From Micavibrio sp964400125 (GTDB lineage: Bacteria > Pseudomonadota > Alphaproteobacteria > Micavibrionales > Micavibrionaceae), in the NCBI GenBank assembly GCA_964400125.1, contig CAYNSR010000001.1, forward strand, positions 174,896 through 238,895: 64,000 nucleotides of DNA. Reading direction: 5' to 3'. The notes beneath the pieces are model-generated. The model had not been told where the DNA came from, did not search any database, and saw only the letters and a program-made list of their open reading frames with translations. Below are positions 25,974 to 33,873 of this stretch, in pieces; the stretch's first letter is position 1; every line of letters starts with the position of its first letter. Made by a program: the position numbers and the translations under genes.

Positions 25974-26204
25974 ATGGACAAAGAAATTTTTGACGATCAT
26001 ATGAACTGGGTAGATAGAGGTTCCCCTCAAGAGCCTGATTTTAAAACGGCCCTGTCTATAGCTTACGAACAGGTAAGCAACAATTTGATTGACGAAGTAG
26101 CCCATCAAATTGCCGGAGGAATCCCCACCATCGCAGATGATATTGATGGGAATCCCCCTGCTGCCGTTAGAATGGTCCAATATCGCATCCTGAACTGGGC
26201 ATGA
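25974..26204 (+). CDS. Small uncharacterised protein inserted before rimM
   Basis: The 76-residue acidic protein has a near-consensus ribosome-binding site (AGGAGGAC) and its stop overlaps the rimM start in ATGA, so translation is probably coupled. The composition is lower in G+C than rpsP and rimM on either side. The sequence is helical (FKTALSIAYEQVSNNLIDEV) with AGGIPTIADDI in the centre. No family is recognised. Its place inside one of the most conserved bacterial operons is unusual. Confidence 0.6.
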   Translation: MDKEIFDDHMNWVDRGSPQEPDFKTALSIAYEQVSNNLIDEVAHQIAGGIPTIADDIDGNPPAAVRMVQYRILNWA

Positions 26205-26719
26205 AAATTACACCCGAAAGGATTTTAATCGGTGAAATCGCCACCGCGCATGGCGTGCGCGGTCTGGTCAAGATCCGGCACTACGGCGACGATCCAGAGG
26301 CACTGGAAAAATACGGGCCGCTTTATACGACCGAAAATGGCGATGAATCCATAACCCTGCGGCTGAAACACGAAGCGGGCGGCGCGATCATTGCCGCAGT
26401 CGATGGCATCACCGACCGCAACGAAGCTGAAAAACTGCGCGGCACGCAATTATGGACCGAACGCCGCGCCCTGCCGAAGATTGAGGAAGAAGGCGTCTAT
26501 TACCACGCCGATCTGATCGGGCTGGAAGCGCGCAGCACCGATGGCGCGGTTGTTGGAACGGTGATTGGCGTTGAAAATTTTGGCGCTGGCGACCTGCTGG
26601 AAATCAAACCTCCCAATAGCAAAAAATTCTATCTTCCCTTTGTTGACGATTATGTTGGCGATGTAGATCTGGATGCAAAAACAGTGATCGTCGAAATCCC
26701 GGAAGGACTTCTGGAATAA
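26201..26719 (+). CDS. rimM: Ribosome maturation factor RimM
   Basis: The 172-residue protein binds S19 and helps mature the 30S head. It has the N-terminal RimM β-barrel (IGEIATAHGVRGLVKIRHY, with LRGTQLWTERRALP) and the PRC-like C-terminal barrel (YYHADLIGLEARSTDG, FYLPFVDDYVGDVD). It overlaps the small gene before it by four bases and its TAA shares one base with the trmD ATG. Confidence 0.95.
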   Translation: MKITPERILIGEIATAHGVRGLVKIRHYGDDPEALEKYGPLYTTENGDESITLRLKHEAGGAIIAAVDGITDRNEAEKLRGTQLWTERRALPKIEEEGVYYHADLIGLEARSTDGAVVGTVIGVENFGAGDLLEIKPPNSKKFYLPFVDDYVGDVDLDAKTVIVEIPEGLLE

Positions 26720-27396
26720 TGTGGCATGTCAACCTGCTGACCCTGTTCCCCGAAATGTTTCCCGGCCCCCTCGGCCAGTCCTTAAGCGGACGGGCGCTGG
26801 AAGACGGGATATGGTCTTATACACCCATCAATATCCGCGACTTCGCCGCCGACAAACATAAAACCGTCGATGACACACCCTACGGCGGCGGTGCGGGCAT
26901 GGTCATGCGCCCCGATGTGATCGAGGCATCCCTGCTCTCGCTCTCCGTACCGGGACGAAAAATCTACATGAGCCCGCGCGGTCGTGTGCTGGACCAGAAA
27001 CTGGTGCAGGAACTGGCGACAGAAGAAACCCTGACCATACTGTGTGGCCGCTATGAAGGCGTGGACCAGCGCGTGCTGGATGCACATGCGTTCGAAGAAA
27101 TCAGCATCGGCGATTATGTTCTTTCCGGCGGCGAACCGGCAGCGATGATTTTGATGGATTCCTGTATCCGCTTATTGCCCGGCGTCATGGGCAATATTGA
27201 GACGGCGAGCGAAGAAAGTTTTTCCGAAGGCTTGCTCGAATACCCGCATTATACAAGGCCCGCCGAATGGACCACGGCGGATGGGCGTATTCTGTGCATA
27301 CCAGAAATTTTACGCTCGGGCGATCATGGCAAGGTGGCCGAATGGCGACGGGAACAATCCATCACACTCACCAGACAACGGCGGCCTGACCTTTAA
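26719..27396 (+). CDS. trmD: tRNA (guanine-N1)-methyltransferase
   Basis: The 225-residue SPOUT methyltransferase makes m1G37 in tRNA and prevents frameshifts. Seen: LLTLFPEMFPGPLGQSLSGRAL, DDTPYGGGAGMVMRPD, LCGRYEGVDQRVL, and the knot motif SIGDYVLSGGEPAAM, then EYPHYTRPAEW. It is slightly shorter than E. coli TrmD (255) because of a reduced C-terminal domain. A 41-bp palindrome begins at the base after its stop. Confidence 0.95.
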   Translation: MWHVNLLTLFPEMFPGPLGQSLSGRALEDGIWSYTPINIRDFAADKHKTVDDTPYGGGAGMVMRPDVIEASLLSLSVPGRKIYMSPRGRVLDQKLVQELATEETLTILCGRYEGVDQRVLDAHAFEEISIGDYVLSGGEPAAMILMDSCIRLLPGVMGNIETASEESFSEGLLEYPHYTRPAEWTTADGRILCIPEILRSGDHGKVAEWRREQSITLTRQRRPDL

Positions 27397-27508
27397 TTTG
27401 GCCCTTAATTTGGTTACAGTATACTTAATTATTTTTCGACATTGTTGCAACCATTGTGTAACGGGAAGAAAAATAATTAAGTATACTGTAACCAAATTAA
27501 GGGCCAAA
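27397..27508. repeat. 112-bp element with perfect 41-bp inverted arms
   Basis: Bases 27397-27437 and 27468-27508 are exact reverse complements (outer end TTTGGCCCTTAATTTGG, inner end TTAATTATTTTTC). The 30-base centre itself contains GTTGCAAC. The left arm starts directly after the trmD stop. It is far longer than a terminator; a palindromic MITE-like insertion is the best reading. As RNA it would form a very stable hairpin between trmD and rplS. The rest of the 263-base gap has a small hairpin (GAAAACTG with CAGTTTTC, about 27514-27541). Confidence 0.85.
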
Positions 27509-27659
27509 CTAAAGAAAACTGTTGTTTTTTCCGCAGTTTTCCTCTAAAAATCCCCTGCTTTTAAGCACAACCTAACCCATAAAAACGATAATTGAACCGC
27601 GACCCGTGGTGGGTCATATCGGGTTCTCATAAGGGTGAGAGAAAAGAAAGTACGCAAAA

Positions 27660-28166
27660 ATGAACACACTGCAAAAGTTCGAGGCCAAAACGCTGGCCAA
27701 GGCCAAAGAAGGCAAAAATTTTCCGATGTTTTCGCCGGGCGACACCGTGATCGTCAACCTGCGAATCGTCGAGGGCGAACGTGAACGCGTTCAGGCCTAT
27801 GAGGGCGTCTGCATCGCGCGTGGCGGTCAGGGCATCAATGAAAGCTTCACGGTTCGCAAAATCAGCTACGGCGAAGGCGTCGAGCGCGTTTTCCCGCTGC
27901 ACAGCCCGCGCATCGAAGGCATCGAACTGGTCCGCCGCGGTTCCGTGCGCCGTGCAAAACTGTACTTCCTGCGCGACCGGATGGGCAAATCGGCGCGTAT
28001 TGCGGAACGCACCACAGGCCACGGACTTGAGGAAGATAAACAAGCCGCAGCGGCACTGAAAGAAGCGAACAAAATCGCGAAGAAGGAAAAAGCCGCCGCC
28101 AAGGCCGAACGCGCCAAAGCACCTAAGGAGCCAAAAGCGAAAAAGGCAAAGGCCGCAAAAGAGTAG
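27660..28166 (+). CDS. rplS: 50S ribosomal protein L19 with extended C-terminus
   Basis: Residues 1-115 match L19 (LQKFEAKTLAKAKEGKNFP, FSPGDTVIVNLRIVEGERER, QAYEGVCIARGGQGINESF, VRRGSVRRAKLYFLRDRMGK). It sits at the 30S-50S interface. A tail of about 50 residues rich in Lys, Ala and Glu follows; similar tails occur in alphaproteobacteria. A purine-rich stretch (GGGTGAGAGAAAAGAAAG) precedes the ATG, resembling the ffh leader. Terminator at 28197. Confidence 0.95.
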   Translation: MNTLQKFEAKTLAKAKEGKNFPMFSPGDTVIVNLRIVEGERERVQAYEGVCIARGGQGINESFTVRKISYGEGVERVFPLHSPRIEGIELVRRGSVRRAKLYFLRDRMGKSARIAERTTGHGLEEDKQAAAALKEANKIAKKEKAAAKAERAKAPKEPKAKKAKAAKE

Positions 28167-28196
28167 ACACGAGTGCGTTTCCTGAAATCTTCAAAG

Positions 28197-28222
28197 GGCG
28201 CAGATTTTTCTGCGCCTTTTTC
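28197..28222 (+). terminator. Terminator of rplS
   Basis: GGCGCAGA pairs with TCTGCGCC over TTTT and is followed by TTTTCTATT, 30 bases past the rplS stop. It touches the end of the minus-strand gene that stops at 28222, so it may serve only the plus strand. Confidence 0.85.
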
Positions 28223-28593
28223 TATTCGAAAACCTCGTGGGCAAAATCCGTGCGTGTGCGCGGCGGTCCCTCCCCGGCGGGACGGGACACATTGCGCCCC
28301 GCTTCCTCATCGACCAGATTGCAGCACAAGGAACGCTCGTTGCACATCCTGATGCGTTCTTCCTGCGTGACGCAACGGACAATATTGACCTGAACGGGCA
28401 ACAGCACCTCCGCAGCCCAGGTGGCAAGCGCAAGCATCGTGCAGACGACAACGATAATGACGATTTTCTCAATCGTCAGTTCCGTTTTCGAAAAATGGTG
28501 TGAAACAAGGGCTTTTATTTTCGGTATCAATCGTCTTGTCACTTTTTCCTGATAACTGCGGTTTGCGCCCAACCACTGGCTGTAGCGCCCCAC
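28222..28593 (-). CDS. Small single-pass membrane protein, unknown
   Basis: A 123-residue protein with one strong transmembrane helix near residues 44-66 (IVIIVVVCTMLALATWAAEV), a basic N-terminal cytosolic part and a Cys-rich outer part (VRCVTQEERIRMCNERSLCC), suggesting disulfides in the periplasm. The first start is GTG 28593, which overlaps the preceding small gene by 55 bases; a TTG at 28572 would reduce this. No family is recognised. It is the last of four small minus-strand genes. Confidence 0.45.
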   Translation of the reverse strand: MGRYSQWLGANRSYQEKVTRRLIPKIKALVSHHFSKTELTIEKIVIIVVVCTMLALATWAAEVLLPVQVNIVRCVTQEERIRMCNERSLCCNLVDEEAGRNVSRPAGEGPPRTRTDFAHEVFE

Positions 28594-28721
28594 TGTACAC
28601 TCTTTGCAGGCTTTTTGTCATTCTGATTGCTGATAAAATCCAGCAATGCTGCATCGCCCTCCGCGCCGTCAATGCCCTTGGCCATAAAATCCTGTGTTGC
28701 TGTGGATTTGCCTTTACACAT
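28539..28721 (-). CDS. Small uncharacterised protein (60 residues)
   Basis: ATG 28721 has GGGGAGG five bases upstream, a strong ribosome-binding site, which is the main support. The product is soluble and has a repeat-free sequence (KGKSTATQDFMAKGIDGAEG at the start, ending in a basic IRKK). No family is recognised. It overlaps the start of the membrane protein gene downstream. Confidence 0.4.
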   Translation of the reverse strand: MCKGKSTATQDFMAKGIDGAEGDAALLDFISNQNDKKPAKSVQWGATASGWAQTAVIRKK

Positions 28722-28737
28722 AATGCCTCCCCTGAAA

Positions 28738-29037
28738 CTAATGACTTTTTGCACCTGAGCATCGCGCCGTTACGGGTGCGCTCAATTCGAACGTCGTGCC
28801 ATCCCCGCGCATGGACGACAGCAAGACATGATCTGTCCGGGAAAAAGCCTCCGCCATGCCTTCCGACACCGCCCCCAGAAAATGGGCCGATTCATGCAGC
28901 ACGGCGAATACACACAGGGTTGCACAATCAACCACAATGGCATCGGACTGGACAAAAACCGGATCGGAAAGAGCGATGCAAACCTCTCCGGCATGATTTC
29001 GCAAAAAGGCCGCATCAACATCCGTGTCCTGAAGCAT
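28738..29037 (-). CDS. Uncharacterised 99-residue protein
   Basis: ATG 29037 is preceded by AAAGGGG. The product has two hydrophobic β/α stretches (DAIVVDCATLCVFAVLHESA) and several cysteines but no clear signal peptide. The alternation of strands resembles small profilin-like or roadblock-like proteins, but this is a guess. It is 16 bases upstream of the 60-residue gene, so the two are probably co-transcribed. Confidence 0.45.
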   Translation of the reverse strand: MLQDTDVDAAFLRNHAGEVCIALSDPVFVQSDAIVVDCATLCVFAVLHESAHFLGAVSEGMAEAFSRTDHVLLSSMRGDGTTFELSAPVTARCSGAKSH

Positions 29038-29175
29038 TGTTTTGATCCCCTTTTTCCCCGCAATCGATTGTCGCATCGCACAATCACTTATATTAGAATT
29101 ATAGAAAACAAACCTTGCCGGGCAGTTAACGCGGCAAGGCTTTGAAAAATATAGATGTTTTATGCTATTCCGGCT

Positions 29176-29529
29176 TTACCTGAGCGTCAGGGAAGAGGAA
29201 AACCGCGTATAGACGCTGGCAGGCCCCGTCCGTCCGTAAGTGGTGCAGCTTCCGGCACGCTCATCCACCGCCAGCGTAGTCGGATTTTTGGAGTATGTCC
29301 CATCGAGATTCATAACGGGCGATGCTGTGGCCGGGGCTTGCGGGCGGGCGGCCAGATAGACCGGATCACCAGTGACGGTGGACATGATCGCGACCTTGTC
29401 CGCTGCAGGATCATCGAGACAATACGCAACATGCGGCGGAACCTCGACCTCCGCCGATTGCGGCGAACAACCAAACCCGGCAACAGCCGCCGCACTGCAA
29501 AGAAGACCCTTGAATTTTAATGCGTTCAT
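29176..29529 (-). CDS. Small exported protein, possible lipoprotein
   Basis: The 117-residue product starts with a signal-like segment (LLCSAAAVAGFG) followed by Cys; the -3 residue is not ideal for a lipobox, so a normal signal peptide or a weak lipoprotein signal are both possible. The rest is Ala/Pro/Thr rich with two further Cys. ATG 29529 is chosen with GGGGTG upstream. No family is recognised. It is divergent from leuC. Confidence 0.45.
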   Translation of the reverse strand: MNALKFKGLLCSAAAVAGFGCSPQSAEVEVPPHVAYCLDDPAADKVAIMSTVTGDPVYLAARPQAPATASPVMNLDGTYSKNPTTLAVDERAGSCTTYGRTGPASVYTRFSSSLTLR

Positions 29530-29600
29530 TGCGTACACCCCGAAATCTTGATTTCTGTTGGAAATTAACATAACCTATAAAAATCGGAAAATCAATGATT

Positions 29601-29629
29601 TTGTGCTATCTGTCATTGTGAAATACGAT
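29601..29629 (+). promoter_or_regulatory. Predicted sigma-70 promoter for leuC
   Basis: TTGTGC (29601-29606) and TACGAT (29624-29629) are 17 bases apart. The start of transcription would be near 29636, about 46 bases before the leuC ATG. No leader peptide with leucine codons fits in this space. Confidence 0.45.
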
Positions 29630-29681
29630 ATCGGCAGAAAAAAACCTCGCCCATGGCAAGGTGGCAAACAAGGGAAGAAAC

Positions 29682-31088
29682 ATGGCCAAGCCGCGCACAC
29701 TCTACGAAAAAATCTGGACCGATCATGTTGTCCATATCGGCGATGACGGCACATGCCTAATCTATATCGACCGCCATCTGGTCCATGAGGTCACCAGCCC
29801 GCAAGCTTTCGAAGGGCTACGTCTTGCCGGGCGCAAGGTCCACCGTCCGGAACTGACTTTGGCCACCGCCGATCACAACGTCCCCACAAGCAACCGTGCC
29901 GGGGGTATTGCCGACCCGGAAAGCCGGGTGCAGGTTGAAACCCTGTCCCAAAACTGTGCGGAATTCGGTATCACGCTTTACGGCATGGACGACAAGCGTC
30001 AGGGCATCGTTCATATCATCGGTCCGGAGCAAGGCTTCACCCAGCCGGGGATGACGATTGTCTGCGGCGATTCCCATACATCGACCCACGGCGCGTTCGG
30101 TGCCCTCGCCTTCGGCATCGGCACATCGGAGGTCGAACATGTGCTGGCGACACAAACCCTGATTATGAAGCCTGCCAAAACCATGCGCATCAGCGTCAAC
30201 GGCACCCTGCCCCCCGGGGTCACGGCCAAGGATATGATCCTCGCCATTATCGGGCGCATCGGCACGGCGGGCGGAACGGGCTATGTGCTGGAATTCGCCG
30301 GGGACGCCGTAAAACGCCTGTCGATGGCCGGACGCATGACCATGTGCAATATGTCGATCGAAGCCGGTGCGCGCGCGGGCCTGATTGCGCCGGATGAAAC
30401 GACTTTTCAGTATCTGAAGGGCCGCCCCTTCGCCCCCACGGGTGAAAACTGGGACAAGGCCGTGTCCTATTGGCGCACACTGGCCAGTGATGACGGCGCA
30501 AAATACGATCAGGATATAACCCTGAATGCCGCCGATATTCCACCGCTGGTCACATGGGGCACCAGTCCGGAAGATATCGTGCCGATTACCGGGGTCGTGC
30601 CAGACCCCAAAGATGTTTCCGACGCCAATAAACGCGCCGCCATGGAACGGGCGCTGGACTATATGGGCCTGACCCCGGGGACGCACATGACCGATGTACC
30701 GGTGGATGTCGTCTTTATCGGGTCCTGCACCAATGCGCGGATCGAAGATTTGCGCGAGGTCGCCAAAATAGCCGAAGGGAAAAAAGTGGCCGCAGGCGTG
30801 CGCGCGATGATCGTTCCCGGCTCCGGGCTGGTCAAGGAACAGGCTGAGATGGAAGGGATCGACAAAATCGTGATCGACTCCGGATTCGAATGGCGCGAGC
30901 CGGGATGCTCCATGTGTCTTGGCATGAATGAAGATCAACTCAAACCGGGCCAGCGCTGCGCCAGCACATCCAACCGCAATTTCGAAGGCCGTCAGGGTCG
31001 CGGCGGGCGCACCCACCTGCTCAGCCCCGCCATGGCGGCGGCGGCGGCAATTCGTGGGAAACTCAGTGATGTCAGGGAGATATTGTGA
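29682..31088 (+). CDS. leuC: 3-isopropylmalate dehydratase, large subunit
   Basis: The 468-residue aconitase-family subunit isomerises isopropylmalate in leucine synthesis and carries the 4Fe-4S cluster. Cysteine ligands are in FIGSCTNAR and in GCSMCLGMN; VCGDSHTSTHGAFG and TSNRNFEGRQGRGGRTHLLSP-type end also fit (the latter at the C-terminus). The ATG at 29682 is preferred over GTG 29661 because GGGAAG precedes it and homologues start with MAKPRTLYEKIW. The partner leuD is 3.8 kb away, separated by four unrelated genes. Its TGA overlaps the next ATG by one base. Confidence 0.95.
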   Translation: MAKPRTLYEKIWTDHVVHIGDDGTCLIYIDRHLVHEVTSPQAFEGLRLAGRKVHRPELTLATADHNVPTSNRAGGIADPESRVQVETLSQNCAEFGITLYGMDDKRQGIVHIIGPEQGFTQPGMTIVCGDSHTSTHGAFGALAFGIGTSEVEHVLATQTLIMKPAKTMRISVNGTLPPGVTAKDMILAIIGRIGTAGGTGYVLEFAGDAVKRLSMAGRMTMCNMSIEAGARAGLIAPDETTFQYLKGRPFAPTGENWDKAVSYWRTLASDDGAKYDQDITLNAADIPPLVTWGTSPEDIVPITGVVPDPKDVSDANKRAAMERALDYMGLTPGTHMTDVPVDVVFIGSCTNARIEDLREVAKIAEGKKVAAGVRAMIVPGSGLVKEQAEMEGIDKIVIDSGFEWREPGCSMCLGMNEDQLKPGQRCASTSNRNFEGRQGRGGRTHLLSPAMAAAAAIRGKLSDVREIL

Positions 31089-32419
31089 TGCATAAAAATG
31101 CAAGTCGTACGATTTTCAAAGCGGGCGGGATATCACTGGATATCCTGAAGAATGCTTGCGATTCCCGCCTTGACACCTACAGAAAATTAGATGATTTCAA
31201 TATCCGCGCTTTCGGTCCGCTGCGGCCGAAGGATACCGCGACGATAGACGGGCACACAATTTCAAGGTACGGCGCACGCCCGCGCGAGGAATGGAACGAT
31301 GACGGCAGACTGGCAGGATTCCGCTTCGACTGGAAACCATTAAATCAACCCGGAATTTCTTCCAAACCCGTCCCGGACGGATGGGTTCCCGTGGCCGCCC
31401 ACCCCGGCGTTTTCAGACCGGACCCGGTGGCACATCCTGAACTTTCCGCAGAATTCGACATGTTTTGCCTGCCGCGACCGGAAAGGCTGCCTGAAATTGC
31501 AGGGCCGTCTTCGATTACCGCAATCTCCCACCTGCCGGGAACCTACCCCCGCGCTTACCAGATATGGCCCGCCATTCATATCGATCATGGCACATATCCC
31601 GATGAGGAACTGGCTTTTTATATTGAGATGCCCGCAAACCGCGACGGGCGCATCTTTCACCCGCCCGGGGCCGTCGTGTTGCCAAAGGAGAAGTTTCTGG
31701 AGTTCTTCTCTTCGCACGGCACCATGTATGAACCGGAATTTCAAGCGTTTCCGCACGGCATTACAACACCGGATGATTATAAAAATGAAATGCTGACCAA
31801 TGCGCAGAGCAACGAACGTTTCTTCCTGCTGGCTGGCCGCTCCTTGAAAATTTACAAGGATCATACCCGGCAACAGAAGAAGGCAGCGGACGCCAAAGTA
31901 AAACTGGAGAAAGCATGGCATTGCACCGGCCTGTCCTATCAGGGCAATGAACTGATAGGGGCGCAATTCGAGACCCCGCCGGGCTGTGGCTGGCGCAGGA
32001 ACGATAAATATGTCAAAAACCGCTACAAACCTGATACCTCAACCCCGGAAGGATTGCGGCTGAAGGAAATCTTTGCGCGGCTTCCTGAAGGCCCCAATCT
32101 GATCGATCTCCAGAAACGGCTGACGCCGGACGCGGAATGGATGCGCTGGCCGGAACCCGTGAATTTCCATGAGTTTGGAAACGCAACCCTCCTTGCCTAT
32201 CCGGCAACGATTGACGGCAAGGACATCCTTCCTCCTCCCGATGCCGAAGAGATTTCCAGTCAGGTTATAGGCTGGCTGCGCACCGATCAGCTTGACAAAA
32301 GCTGCGGCATAAATCCTCCGCCAATTCCTCCGCCGCTCCGCCCTGCTCTGGACGCATTCTTGCAGAAAATTAGCCCGGCGGCGAAAAACGGAAAACGGGG
32401 AAATGATTTTGATATATAA
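31088..32419 (+). CDS. Uncharacterised 443-residue protein
   Basis: It starts in the leuC stop (TGATG), so it is translated in a coupled fashion. The protein is hydrophilic, Pro- and charge-rich, with no signal peptide or membrane helix. The middle holds SITAISHLPGTYPRAYQIW and MPANRDGRIFHPPGAVVLP, and a helical segment near residue 260-280 (RQQKKAADAKVKLEKAWH). I do not recognise a family and it could be an effector-like or lineage-specific protein. G+C and codon use are slightly lower than in leuC. Confidence 0.6.
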   Translation: MHKNASRTIFKAGGISLDILKNACDSRLDTYRKLDDFNIRAFGPLRPKDTATIDGHTISRYGARPREEWNDDGRLAGFRFDWKPLNQPGISSKPVPDGWVPVAAHPGVFRPDPVAHPELSAEFDMFCLPRPERLPEIAGPSSITAISHLPGTYPRAYQIWPAIHIDHGTYPDEELAFYIEMPANRDGRIFHPPGAVVLPKEKFLEFFSSHGTMYEPEFQAFPHGITTPDDYKNEMLTNAQSNERFFLLAGRSLKIYKDHTRQQKKAADAKVKLEKAWHCTGLSYQGNELIGAQFETPPGCGWRRNDKYVKNRYKPDTSTPEGLRLKEIFARLPEGPNLIDLQKRLTPDAEWMRWPEPVNFHEFGNATLLAYPATIDGKDILPPPDAEEISSQVIGWLRTDQLDKSCGINPPPIPPPLRPALDAFLQKISPAAKNGKRGNDFDI

Positions 32420-32452
32420 TAACGCCACAAGGCCCATACGGGAGTTTATGCG

Positions 32453-32980
32453 ATGGATATGTATGACGACGCCGCCGTTTTTGAATTGAAGGGCAGCAGC
32501 CATGACGCCGCTTTGCGACTTTATGCCCTGCTCTCCAAAACGGGAAATGTCAGTTCCAGTAATCCGGCCCTGCGCTCCGATTTTGAAAAACATGCCAATG
32601 ACCGCCTGACCGCCATCGGACAAAATTCTCCGTCTGTTCAGGTTTATAAGGACAAAAACGGCACACGCGGCGCTTACGAAGGACGTCCCGTCTGCTTTGC
32701 CGCAAGCACTGGGAAAGATATCCACTTTATTCTCGTCGCCCCCAAAAATTACAAAGGCGAACATTTTACACCGGCGGAAGCCGACCTTCTGATCGGTAAA
32801 AAACGCGATTTTGCGTTGTATGACATGTCGCAGACAACATCTATCATTCTTCCTTCTTTCTGCAACCGTGTCGCGGTTCCGGATGATTTCGATGAATCCA
32901 TCCACCTGCTGCGCCATGAACCTGACCAGTACCAATTTATTGACGCCTGGCTAAACCTGTACGGATCGCAAAAACCATGA
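32453..32980 (+). CDS. Uncharacterised 175-residue protein
   Basis: This soluble protein has the sequence FILVAPKNYKGEHFTPAEADLLIGKKRDF in its centre region, cut here by predicted turns, and no recognised domain. It follows the 443-residue gene by 33 bases, and its stop overlaps the start of the HD-domain gene (ATGA), so the three appear to be one operon placed after leuC. Confidence 0.5.
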   Translation: MDMYDDAAVFELKGSSHDAALRLYALLSKTGNVSSSNPALRSDFEKHANDRLTAIGQNSPSVQVYKDKNGTRGAYEGRPVCFAASTGKDIHFILVAPKNYKGEHFTPAEADLLIGKKRDFALYDMSQTTSIILPSFCNRVAVPDDFDESIHLLRHEPDQYQFIDAWLNLYGSQKP

Positions 32981-33714
32981 CAACGCAAAAATGGCCTGAT
33001 TTTGACCTGAAAAATGATCCTGTTTTTACAGACATCATCAAACCGTTCATTGAAAAACAACTGGTCCAGCTCGAACAATACGACCGTCGGCGTCTGGCGG
33101 AAAACCCGGAGCTTAATTATATTTTTCATGAACACGCCGAACGGGTCGCTGGCGATATGCGCAAAACCTGCGCGAAGCTCGGCCTGCCTGAAACGGTGCA
33201 GGAAAATATGTACTGGGCGATGCTGACCCATGACATCGGAAAACGTTTGATAGAACCGATCGACATCTGGAACATTCCCGGCAAACCGACGCCGGAACAA
33301 TCGTCCATCCGCCGCCAGCATACGAAACTGGGGCTTGGCATTATCGAAGAAGAACTGGGTGACATCGATCATCCATTCATCCACCTGATGAAGGACATCA
33401 TGCTTCACCACCACGAACGCATGGACGGCAAAGGCGAACACGGTTTACCGGCGGATGAAATTTCCCTGCCCGTGCGTCTGGCCTGCATCGTCGAGGATTT
33501 CGACGGACGCAGCCGCAGGCGCACTGGCAAAAAATGGGAAACGCGCGACCTGTCACCCCCGGCGGTTTTAGAGCGGATGCGCAGCGAACCGGACAAGGGC
33601 CCGGCCATGTTCGATATGGATTTATTCGAAGCCTTTGCTGCGGTAAAAATGGAAGAATATCACGCCACGCTGCACAAGACCCCTGCCCCGAAAAGCCCGG
33701 GCGGGAAGCCCTAG
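32977..33714 (+). CDS. HD domain phosphohydrolase, HD-GYP derivative
   Basis: The 245-residue protein has THDIGKRL (His85-Asp86), RRQHTKLGLGIIEEE, and LHHHERMDGKG followed by EHGLPADEISLPVRLACIVEDFD in segments. This parallels the HD-GYP layout (HDxGK ... HHExxDGxGYP ... RIxxVxDxxD), but GYP is replaced by EHGLP. HD-GYP proteins hydrolyse cyclic di-GMP; whether this one does is open, since GYP is often needed for GGDEF contact rather than catalysis. An added N-terminal helix region replaces a sensor domain. The stop codon TAG lies inside the inverted repeat at 33712. Confidence 0.72.
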   Translation: MTTQKWPDFDLKNDPVFTDIIKPFIEKQLVQLEQYDRRRLAENPELNYIFHEHAERVAGDMRKTCAKLGLPETVQENMYWAMLTHDIGKRLIEPIDIWNIPGKPTPEQSSIRRQHTKLGLGIIEEELGDIDHPFIHLMKDIMLHHHERMDGKGEHGLPADEISLPVRLACIVEDFDGRSRRRTGKKWETRDLSPPAVLERMRSEPDKGPAMFDMDLFEAFAAVKMEEYHATLHKTPAPKSPGGKP

Positions 33715-33873
33715 AGCATTGTCTGATGAGATTGGTTCGAAAATTGTCTCCGTCATTCCCCGGATTTGCGAAGCAAATCCTAGGGGAATCCATGGATCGC
33801 CCTAGGATTTTCTTCGAAAATTCAGGCGATGACGGTGACTGAATTTGATCCAACCTCATCGAGAAATGTTCTA
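33712..33873. repeat. 162-bp imperfect inverted-repeat element providing two stop codons
   Basis: TAGAGCATTGTCTGATGAG at the left end and TAGAACATTTCTCGATGAG (reverse complement of the right end) are the same sequence with a few changes, and similarity continues for about 45 bases on each side. The centre contains the palindromes GATTTGCGAAGCAAATC and CCTAGG-like parts. The first three bases of each arm are the TAG stop codons of the two convergent genes, the HD protein and plsC. It looks like a MITE or RPE-like mobile repeat. Confidence 0.75.

Noticed and set aside
27397..27508. Rho-independent terminator of trmD
   Set aside because: 41-bp perfect arms and a 30-base centre are far outside terminator size, and no T tract follows directly; a repeat element is a better reading.
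29817..31103. 428-codon minus-strand frame opposite leuC
   Set aside because: It mirrors leuC codon structure; no recognisable motif and leuC is certain.
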